From the NCBI GenBank assembly GCA_964649825.1, contig CAZYQW010000077.1:86736-150735 (forward strand): 64,000 nucleotides of DNA, in the 5' to 3' direction. Within the stretch, counting starts at the first letter, position 1, and each line of letters opens with the position of its first letter. A program made the translations under genes and the position numbers. Of the stretch, positions 23,893 to 30,865 are shown one piece after another. Under the pieces are notes generated by a model. The model was given only the letters and a program-made list of their open reading frames with translations, was not told the DNA's origin and did not search any database. The stretch comes from CAZYQW01 sp964649825. Lineage in GTDB: Bacteria > Planctomycetota > B15-G4 > JADJEK01.

Positions 23893-26638
23893 GGCCGAGC
23901 ACGAAGGGGCTCGCGAACCCCGCGAGCTCACCGAGTTCGGCCTCGACGACGACTCGTGGATCGACCGCCTGCGCGACGCAGAGCGGACGGGGTCGGTCGG
24001 GCGGATCGGTCCATACGAGCTGATCGCCGAGATCGGCCGGGGGGGCCAGGGCGTCGTGTACAAGACGACGCAGCCGTCGACGGGGCGCGTCATCGCACTG
24101 AAGCGGATGCTGGGCGGCTCGCTCGCCGACGCGTCGGCGCGCCAACGGTTCCAGCGCGAGGTCGAGGCGGCGGCGGCGCTCGACCACGAGGGTGTCGTCA
24201 CGATCTTCGGCCTCGACTTCGTCGATGGCCAGCCGTTGCTCGCGATGGAGTGGATCGATGGCGTGCCGATCACCGATTGGGCGACCTCGCACGACCGCTC
24301 GCGCGACGAGGTCATCCGCGTCTTCATCGACCTCTGCGACGCCCTCGCCCACGCGCATCGCCGCGGCGTGATCCATCGGGACATCAAACCGTCGAACGTC
24401 CTGGTGACGCGCGAAGGCGCGGCCCGCGTCCTCGATTTCGGCCTCGCGAAGCGGACGGAGGACGATGCGCGGTTGACGCGGACCGCCGAGTTCCTCGGCA
24501 CGCCGGCCTACGCACCGCCCGAGGTGGTCCTGGACCCTTCGACCCCGCCGGACGTCCGCCTCGACGTCTACGCGGTCGGACTCCTGCTCTACGAGTCGCT
24601 CCTCGGCCGGCTTCCGTATCCGGAGACGACCCCGCTCAGCGCGCTGCTCCGGTCGATCCGCGAGGACGAGCCGATCCGGCCGCGTTCGATCCGGCCCGCG
24701 ATCGGTGCCGAGCTCGACCTGATCCTGATGAAGGCCCTGGCGAAGGACCCCGCGCACCGCTACCCCACCGTCGACGCGCTCCAGGACGACCTCGTCCGGC
24801 TCCTGGCCGGCGACGCGGTGCTCGCGCATCCGCCGAGCCTCGCGTACCAGATGAAGGGGCTCCTCCGCCGACACCGCGTCGCGTTCGCGTTCGCGGCGGC
24901 TCTCCTCGTCGTGCTCGCCGCGTTCGGGGCGGTCTCGACGTACCTGGCGATCGACTTGAAGGCGCAGCGCGACCGCGCCGTCCTCGCCGAGCTTCGAGAG
25001 GCCGGAGAGCGGACGCGCGCCGTGGAGCGTGCGGACGAGGCGAACTCGACGATCGCCTTCCTGCTCGACGTGATCCTCCCGAACGCGCGCCGCGCGAACG
25101 ACGTCGACGTGCGCTCCGCGTTCGAGGAGGCCGCGACGTCGATCGGCGCGGCGCCGCTTCAACCGCGTGAGAAGGCGCTGCGGCACGTCCTGAGCGGCAT
25201 CGTCTTCCATCGGCTCGCGCGGTACGAGTCGGCAACGTACCACTTCGCCGCCGCGCTCCAGATGCGACGCGCCGAGCTCGGGCCGGAACACATCGATACG
25301 TTGCGGGCGCAGCGATGGCTGGCCGCCTCGACGGCATTCGGCGGGGCGTTCGACGAGGGAGCCGCACAGTTCGACGACGTCATCGCGCGGCTCCGGCGGG
25401 TCGACGAGGCCGAGTTCGACCTTCGCGATGCGTTGCTCGACTACGCGAACCTCCTGACCGCGCGCGGCGACGTCTCCGGCGCCACGGCGAAGGTCGACGA
25501 AGCGCTCCTCTTGATCGTCGACCACGAGCCGGGCGAGATGGACGCGGGCCGCGCGCAGGTGGCGATCGAAGTCCTGAAGACGAAGGCGAACCTCCTGCTC
25601 GAGAAAGGCAAGGCGGCCGACGCCGTCGAGTGCCTCCGGCACGCCCTCGTTCTCGCCGAAGCGTACGGGAACGACGCGGTCGAGGCCAAGCTCACCGGCG
25701 ACCTCGGCTTCGCCATCGTCGCGACCGGAAAGCTCGAGGAGGGCGACGCGATGCTGGCGCGCGCCGAGGAGTCCCTCGAGCGGATCTACGGCGAAGACCA
25801 CTCGCGCGTCGTGACGGCCCTGTCGCACCGGGCCGACGCGCTCGCCCTCCTTGGCCGCCTGGAGGAGGCGGAGCAGCGCTTTCGCCGCGCCGCGGCGATC
25901 GCGTCGCGAATCGTCGGTGAGCGCTCCGCCGAGCGCGCGATCCATCTCTTCGGACTCGCGAACGTCCTCACGCGCCAGTCCCGTCTCGAGGACGCCGCGC
26001 GGGCCCTCGACGAGTCGACGGAGATCACCCGGGAGACGATGGGGGATCGGTCCTCGCGCGTCGCCGACTGCCTCGCGTTGAAGAGTCAGATCGAGGCGCT
26101 CCTCGAGCACGACGACGAGGCGGAGCGCCTGCTTCGTCAAGCGATCGAGATCGAGGAGGAACTGTACGGGAACGAGGCTTCCGTCCTCCCGCGACACCTC
26201 ATCGACCTCGCGAAGCTCCGCGGCCGCGCCGGCGAGTTCGTCGAACAGGAGGCGCTGACGCGAAGGGCCCTGGCGCTGTACGTCGACCGCTACGGCCCGA
26301 CGCACGGTGCCACGGCGTACGCGCAGCTCGAGCTCGGCGAGTCGCTCGCTCGCCAGAAACGGTTCACGGACGCCGTCCCTCACCTGCAGGAATCGATACG
26401 CGGGTTCACGTCGATCGAGCCGACGGACGATCGTACGCTGCTCCGGGCTCGGTTCCTCCTCGCGCTCTGCCTGTCGAGGACGGAACGGGTCGACGAAGCG
26501 ATCGAGATCCTGACCGAGATCGAAGGAACGGCGTCCAGCCGGCTCGGAGAGGATCACTTCATGACCCGGTTGGTGCGGGACCAGCTCGAGAAGCTGACGG
26601 CGGCGAACGGGGAACCGGACGGCCACGCCGACCACTGA
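23855..26638 (+). CDS. Transmembrane Ser/Thr protein kinase with TPR-rich extracytoplasmic domain
   Basis: 927 residues if translated from TTG 23855, which has GGAGGA nine bases upstream and lies inside the sigma-factor gene (38-bp overlap). Kinase domain at ~54-320: glycine loop GRGGQGVVYK, catalytic Lys in IALKRM, HRDIKPSN loop and DFG in VLDFGLAKR, then GTPAYAPPE; all catalytic residues are present. One transmembrane helix (VAFAFAAALLVVLAAFGAV, ~342-360) separates it from ~550 residues of TPR-like helix pairs (for example LALLGRLEEAEQRFRRAAAIA). A likely membrane sensor that signals to the upstream ECF factor. Confidence 0.93.
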   Translation: MSRSGRKTHSNGEAEHEGAREPRELTEFGLDDDSWIDRLRDAERTGSVGRIGPYELIAEIGRGGQGVVYKTTQPSTGRVIALKRMLGGSLADASARQRFQREVEAAAALDHEGVVTIFGLDFVDGQPLLAMEWIDGVPITDWATSHDRSRDEVIRVFIDLCDALAHAHRRGVIHRDIKPSNVLVTREGAARVLDFGLAKRTEDDARLTRTAEFLGTPAYAPPEVVLDPSTPPDVRLDVYAVGLLLYESLLGRLPYPETTPLSALLRSIREDEPIRPRSIRPAIGAELDLILMKALAKDPAHRYPTVDALQDDLVRLLAGDAVLAHPPSLAYQMKGLLRRHRVAFAFAAALLVVLAAFGAVSTYLAIDLKAQRDRAVLAELREAGERTRAVERADEANSTIAFLLDVILPNARRANDVDVRSAFEEAATSIGAAPLQPREKALRHVLSGIVFHRLARYESATYHFAAALQMRRAELGPEHIDTLRAQRWLAASTAFGGAFDEGAAQFDDVIARLRRVDEAEFDLRDALLDYANLLTARGDVSGATAKVDEALLLIVDHEPGEMDAGRAQVAIEVLKTKANLLLEKGKAADAVECLRHALVLAEAYGNDAVEAKLTGDLGFAIVATGKLEEGDAMLARAEESLERIYGEDHSRVVTALSHRADALALLGRLEEAEQRFRRAAAIASRIVGERSAERAIHLFGLANVLTRQSRLEDAARALDESTEITRETMGDRSSRVADCLALKSQIEALLEHDDEAERLLRQAIEIEEELYGNEASVLPRHLIDLAKLRGRAGEFVEQEALTRRALALYVDRYGPTHGATAYAQLELGESLARQKRFTDAVPHLQESIRGFTSIEPTDDRTLLRARFLLALCLSRTERVDEAIEILTEIEGTASSRLGEDHFMTRLVRDQLEKLTAANGEPDGHADH

Positions 26639-26793
26639 GGACGAACGAGGGCGAACGAGGCCTCTGGGCGACCATTGGCCGGGCGCGTCGTGCCTCGGGC
26701 ACGCGCGCGGCCGCGAAACGCGGGGACCGCAAACCCCGGGGGGCGCGCTACAATCCCATCGTTTGCCGCCCACTCCTGACCGAAGACTCGTCG

Positions 26794-28236
26794 ATGCCAT
26801 TCCATGTCCTTTCGCTCGTCCTCGCGTTGTCGCTGTGGGACGAGGCTTCCGACCTGTTGGAGAAGGCGCGCCTCGCCGGCGACGCGGGCCAGTTCGACAA
26901 GGCGGACGGGTTCTACCGCAAGATCCTCGAGGTTGCTCCGTCCTCCGCGGCGGCCGAGGTCGCGCGCGAGCGGCTCCAGCCGAACGCGATCCTGCGCGTC
27001 CAGACCCTCGAGGAGAACGGCGACCCGAAGAATCGCATCGATCTGTTCGTCCTCGGCGACGGCTACACGCGCGAGAAGAAGTTCCAGAAGCTGTTCGACC
27101 AGGGCGCGCGCGAGACGTTGAAGTACTTCGCGCAGGCGCCCGTCTACCGGCGGTATCGGACGTACTTCAACTTCCACGCGATGAACGTCGCCTCGCACGA
27201 GGACGGCGTCGACGCACGCGGCAAGGACTACGACACCGCGCTCGGCGCGTTCGAAAGCGGCGCGTCGCAGGGCCAAGTCGCGGTCGATCATCAGCGCGTG
27301 AACGAGTTCTTGTCGAAGGACCCGCGCGCCGAGGGCTTCGCGGTCGTCCTCGTGCGCCTCGGCACCCTCGGCACCGGCGGCGGTGGCGTGGCCGTCTGCG
27401 GCGGCGTGCCCAGCAACACGGTGATCCACGAATTCGGTCACGCGTTCGGCAACCTCCTCGACGAGTACACGAGCGACGTCGGCTACACCGGTCCGGTGCC
27501 GCGCGGCTACAACGTCGCGAACGACCCCGACCCTGCGAAGGCGCCGTGGAAGCACTGGCTCGACGCGAAGACGAACGGCATCGGCATGTTCCCCGGCGCC
27601 GCCGGTCGTTCGCAGGGCGCGTGGCGCGGATCGGCCAGCGGCTGCGCGATGAGCAGCGGACCGAGCTACTGCCTCATCTGCCGCGAGGCGATCACCGCGC
27701 ACGTCTACGACGTCGTCAGTCCGATCGACGACGCGACGCCGCACCACGACGTCCTGCTCGCCGAGAAGGGGCGGCCGGTCGTCATCGAGGTCGTCCCGAT
27801 GGAGCCGGTCGGCTCGCCCAAGCTCGAGGTGACGTTCACGATCGAGGCCACTCAGGACCGCTTCGAGCGCGGCTCCGTCCTCGACCTCGATCGGCCGCTC
27901 GGTACCGCGCCTTCGACGGGAACCGACGAGTGGGGCTTCGACGATGGCCTGGGCAGCGCGAGCGGCGGCTTCGGCGGATACTACGCATGGGACCGACCGT
28001 CGCGCTTCGGGAAGGCGCCCGAACCGGCGCTGAAGGGCGCGCCGCTGCGCGTCGCCCGCGTCCGCGGGCCCGACAAACGAACCGCCTATCAGGTCGAGAT
28101 CGATGCCTCCAACCTCGACGCCGGCAACTATTACGTGCGCACCGTCGTGACCGACCCGACGGACTGGGTCATCAAGCCCGAGTGGCTCCCCCTCCTCTCG
28201 GACTCACGTACGTGGCGGGTCCAGGTGATGAAGTAG
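26794..28236 (+). CDS. Peptidase M64 (IgA-peptidase-like) secreted metalloprotease
   Basis: 480 residues. The zinc motif HEFGHAFGNLLDEY (residues 212-225) is the M64 signature, with two His, the catalytic Glu and a third metal ligand downstream in the DEY element. The preceding DLFVLGDGYTREKKFQKLF and FHAMNVASHEDGVD are also typical of the family. Residues 18-60 look like a TPR-like helix pair (DEASDLLEKARLAGDAGQFDKADGFYRKIL), and the first ~15 residues are hydrophobic but a short signal peptide only. A C-terminal beta domain from ~330 is likely a substrate or cell-surface module. The role is probably extracellular protein digestion. A -10-like TACAAT at 26749 may belong to its promoter. Confidence 0.9.
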   Translation: MPFHVLSLVLALSLWDEASDLLEKARLAGDAGQFDKADGFYRKILEVAPSSAAAEVARERLQPNAILRVQTLEENGDPKNRIDLFVLGDGYTREKKFQKLFDQGARETLKYFAQAPVYRRYRTYFNFHAMNVASHEDGVDARGKDYDTALGAFESGASQGQVAVDHQRVNEFLSKDPRAEGFAVVLVRLGTLGTGGGGVAVCGGVPSNTVIHEFGHAFGNLLDEYTSDVGYTGPVPRGYNVANDPDPAKAPWKHWLDAKTNGIGMFPGAAGRSQGAWRGSASGCAMSSGPSYCLICREAITAHVYDVVSPIDDATPHHDVLLAEKGRPVVIEVVPMEPVGSPKLEVTFTIEATQDRFERGSVLDLDRPLGTAPSTGTDEWGFDDGLGSASGGFGGYYAWDRPSRFGKAPEPALKGAPLRVARVRGPDKRTAYQVEIDASNLDAGNYYVRTVVTDPTDWVIKPEWLPLLSDSRTWRVQVMK

Positions 28237-28531
28237 AACGCCCCGGGCGGACGTTCGGGCGGCAAGGCGCCGCACGCTCTCGCGGTCCGAGCGCCACCGC
28301 AGCATATGGGCCGGTCATCCTGCACGTCGACCGCGGCCTCGACCGCGCGCCGATCCGCCTCCGGCTCGGAACGTCCGCCGCCCTGTCGCGATTCCGGCGC
28401 ACTCGAGCCTTTCTCCGAAAAGTCCGAAGGTCGAACCGGTTCCCGTCCGTGGGTCCCGTTGAGCCGCGGGCAGTCCCCGCGGCCCCGACCCGAAGCTCGA
28501 AGTCCCGTGGACTCACGGAGGAGGTGTGACG

Positions 28532-28714
28532 ATGAATCGATCGAAACGGATGACCGGACTGTTGGTCCTGTTCGGCGTGCTCGTGACCCCGGGCGAGGCG
28601 CAGCAGCAGAACTCGCTCGATGGCTCGATGGTCCTCGACGACGTCGATGGTCCCCCGCAGGGCAAGGGTGGTGGAGGATGGAAGCAGCCCTACGCAAGGA
28701 GTAATTCCGGATGA
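28532..28714 (+). CDS. Small secreted peptide of unknown function, possible integron-cassette product
   Basis: 60 residues from ATG 28532, preceded by GGAGG at a 7-base spacing. MNRSKRMTGLLVLFGVLVTPGEA is a plausible signal peptide. The mature part is a short, Asp/Gly-rich tail (SLDGSMVLDDVDGPPQGKGG) ending WKQPYARSNSG. No known family. The stop lies about 52 bases before an attC site in the same orientation, the usual layout of a gene cassette. The codon context differs little from the neighbourhood, so the reading frame is supported by the ribosome binding site and signal peptide only. Confidence 0.5.
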   Translation: MNRSKRMTGLLVLFGVLVTPGEAQQQNSLDGSMVLDDVDGPPQGKGGGGWKQPYARSNSG

Positions 28715-28766
28715 CGTTCCTGAAGATGCAGACATGTTCGTGCGGTCACGACGACTTGAGAGAACC

Positions 28767-28826
28767 GGCTAACAAGCCGACGCAGCGGACGGCCTTCGGC
28801 CGCCGCTGATCGGCAAGGCGTTAGGC
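28767..28826 (+). mobile_element. Integron attC recombination site (single, orphan)
   Basis: About 60 bp with the full attC plan. The R'' box GGCTAAC (28767-28773) is followed by L'' AAGCCGA. A stem pairs CAGCGG (28783-28788) with CCGCTG (28803-28808), and inner GGCC pairs with GGCC around a TTC loop. L' is TCGGCAA (28810-28816) and R' is GTTAGGC (28820-28826), which fits the GTTRRRY consensus exactly. Unpaired bases on one arm match the extrahelical bases that IntI reads in the folded single strand. No integrase gene lies in the window. Confidence 0.85.
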
Positions 28827-28851
28827 GGGCAGATCGGGCGAGAGGAGTAGC

Positions 28852-29448
28852 ATGTCGTTCGCGGTCATGAACCCGTGGTTTGCGAAGGCGATCATCCTCG
28901 TGAGCACCCTCGCAATCGTCATCATCCCAGCGTGCATCCATCATCGGGGCGGTGCGATCAAGGTGGTGAAGAACCGCAAAGGACGGATGGAGCGTACCCT
29001 TCTGGCTCTCACCTCGCTGGGGTTCTTCCTCCCGCTCGTCTGGATTGCGACGCCGATTCTCGAGTTTGCGGACTACCCGCTCCACCCGGTCCCGGTCATC
29101 GCCGGCATCTTTTGCCTCGGGGTGGGGCTATGGTTCCTCTTCCGGTCGCACGCGGACCTCGGCACGAACTGGTCGATCACCCTCGAGATCCGGGAGGAGC
29201 ACCAGCTCGTCACCCAGGGCATTTACCGCCGCGTGCGCCACCCGATGTACCTGGCCCTCCTGCTCTATTCGTCCGGTCAGGCACTCGTGCTTCCCAACTG
29301 GGTCGCGGGCCCGTCGTACCTCGTCGCATTCGCGCTGCTCTTCGCCCTCCGCGTCGGCCCCGAGGAGCGCATGATGGTGGAGGAATTCGGGAAGAACTAC
29401 GAGGCGTATATGGCGCGTACCAAGCGCCTCATCCCGGGCGTCTGGTGA
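28852..29448 (+). CDS. Isoprenylcysteine carboxyl methyltransferase-like membrane protein (probable integron cassette gene)
   Basis: 198 residues, Shine-Dalgarno GAGGAG just before the ATG. Four to five transmembrane segments, and the family motif RRVRHPMYLALLLY with a later EERMMVEEFGKNYEAYMARTKRLIPG, as in ICMT/PEMT-type methyltransferases (the RHPxY and E-x(n)-YxxY-type elements bind SAM). The substrate is unknown; bacterial members do not necessarily act on prenylated cysteine. It starts only 25 bases after the attC R' box. Its sequence is visibly less GC-rich than its neighbours, so it was probably acquired as a gene cassette. Confidence 0.9.
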   Translation: MSFAVMNPWFAKAIILVSTLAIVIIPACIHHRGGAIKVVKNRKGRMERTLLALTSLGFFLPLVWIATPILEFADYPLHPVPVIAGIFCLGVGLWFLFRSHADLGTNWSITLEIREEHQLVTQGIYRRVRHPMYLALLLYSSGQALVLPNWVAGPSYLVAFALLFALRVGPEERMMVEEFGKNYEAYMARTKRLIPGVW

Positions 29449-29572
29449 TCAGCGCGTGGCCGCCGCCGAACAACAGCATGTCGCCGTGGCAGGCTCGCCC
29501 CGCGCCTTGCAGCGAGTATCCTGGGCCGAGCCCGTGCGAATGGACTCGAGCCACCACCACCGGAGAAGAACG

Positions 29573-30724
29573 ATGCGCCACCTCGCTGTCCTCGCCGCCC
29601 TCGCCGCCGCCCTCGCGCCCGCCGGCGCCCAGACGACCTGGTACGTCGACGCGTCGGCGACCCAGATGGCGGACGGCTCGGCCGCGAAGCCGTTCCAGAC
29701 GATCCAGGAGGGGGTCGACCACGCCGCGGACGGCGACGTCGTCTCGGTCGCGTCCGGCGACTACCACGAGAACGTCGTGATGCCGAACAAGGGGATCCGG
29801 GTCGAGAGCCAGGGCGGCCCGCTCGTCACGACGCTACGCGCGCTGAACGCCGGGGCGGCGTTTCACAGCACGTTCAAGCTCGCCGGGAGCACCGGCGCGG
29901 AGTGCATGATCGTCGGCTTCACCGTTCGCGACAGCGACATCGGGATCTCCACGTCGACCGACGAGTACGTCCGCGCCGAGCGATGCATCGTGACCGGAAA
30001 CGGCGTCGGGACGCACGGCAATGACCTCTGGCTCGACGACTGCACGGTGGTCGGGAACGACGTCGGCGTGAAGGAGAAGGGATACGGCCTCGTCGCCCGG
30101 AACTCGATCCTCTGGGGGAACGCGACGTGGGACTACCTGAACCAGTCGATCAGCTCGTTCGGAGTGTTCCATTGCGTGGTCGGGATGGGGAAGGTCCACG
30201 ACACCGTCGGTGGCTCGGCGGGGATCCCCCCCACCGACCCGCAGCTCTGGGGGCCGCCCGGGCTGCCGTTCTTCCTGCGTCCGACCTCGCCCTGCATCGA
30301 TCTCTGCGGGCCCGATGACGTCGGAGCGCTCGAGTTCGACCCGACGTTCGGGCACGACGTCCAGGACGTCGGCGGCGGCCTCGCGGGCGGCGCGGGGACG
30401 CCGACGCTCGACGCGGAAGGGTACATGTTCACCGGCGAGACGATAGTTCTCCGGGTGCAGCAGGGCCCGGCGAACGGCATCGCGCTCTTCGTCATCGGCG
30501 CCTCGGCGCTGTCGGTCCCGTTCCTCGGCGGCACCCTCGTCCCGAACCCCGACGTCGTAACGCCCGGCGTCCCCCTGACCGCGCTCGGCACCGCCACGGC
30601 CTCTGCCCTCTGGCCCCCGAACGTCCCGGCGGGGACGTCCACGTGGGTGCAGGCCTGGCTCCCCGACCCGAACGGTCCGCAGGGGTACGCGGCGACCAAC
30701 GGACTGAAGCTCACCGCCCCCTGA
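29573..30724 (+). CDS. Secreted right-handed parallel beta-helix protein with C-terminal module
   Basis: 383 residues. Signal peptide MRHLAVLAALAAALAPAGAQ, then a DUF1565-like opening (WYVDASAT...AAKPFQTIQEGVDHAADGDVV) and short repeated coils ending near residue 250, as in pectate-lyase-type beta-helices and choice-of-anchor proteins. No catalytic Asp/Arg cluster typical of lyases was seen. The last ~115 residues match the recurring C-terminal module (LGGTLVPNPD, then WVQAWLPDPNGPQGYAATNG). The start has GGAG ten bases upstream. Probably exported or surface-attached; function unknown. Confidence 0.85.
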   Translation: MRHLAVLAALAAALAPAGAQTTWYVDASATQMADGSAAKPFQTIQEGVDHAADGDVVSVASGDYHENVVMPNKGIRVESQGGPLVTTLRALNAGAAFHSTFKLAGSTGAECMIVGFTVRDSDIGISTSTDEYVRAERCIVTGNGVGTHGNDLWLDDCTVVGNDVGVKEKGYGLVARNSILWGNATWDYLNQSISSFGVFHCVVGMGKVHDTVGGSAGIPPTDPQLWGPPGLPFFLRPTSPCIDLCGPDDVGALEFDPTFGHDVQDVGGGLAGGAGTPTLDAEGYMFTGETIVLRVQQGPANGIALFVIGASALSVPFLGGTLVPNPDVVTPGVPLTALGTATASALWPPNVPAGTSTWVQAWLPDPNGPQGYAATNGLKLTAP

Positions 30725-30865
30725 CCGTTCGGGCGCGAGGCCGACGCGCGCGACCCGCCGGAGTGCGGACCGGGGCGCTGGACGGTGCCTCCCGCGCGGG
30801 GCCTGGCACGCGCCGGCTCCGTTTGGCACGCGCGCGGCGGCCTTCGAGCCGCGGATCGGCGGAAG

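Noticed and set aside
26749..26754. TACAAT as a promoter -10 for the M64 peptidase gene
   Set aside because: No acceptable -35 hexamer lies 16-18 bases upstream, so it is only mentioned, not listed as a promoter.
28458..28464. GTTGAGC as the R' box of a second attC upstream of the small peptide gene
   Set aside because: It fits GTTRRRY by chance. No paired R'' box, L boxes or hairpin could be found around it.
29449..29572. Second attC after the ICMT-like gene, which would complete a cassette
   Set aside because: No GTTRRRY/RYYYAAC pair with a stem is present in this gap.
16424..30724. PEP-CTERM or LPXTG sorting signals at the ends of secreted proteins
   Set aside because: The C-termini lack a PEP motif followed by a transmembrane helix and basic tail, and there is no LPXTG. 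They end in a beta-rich module instead.
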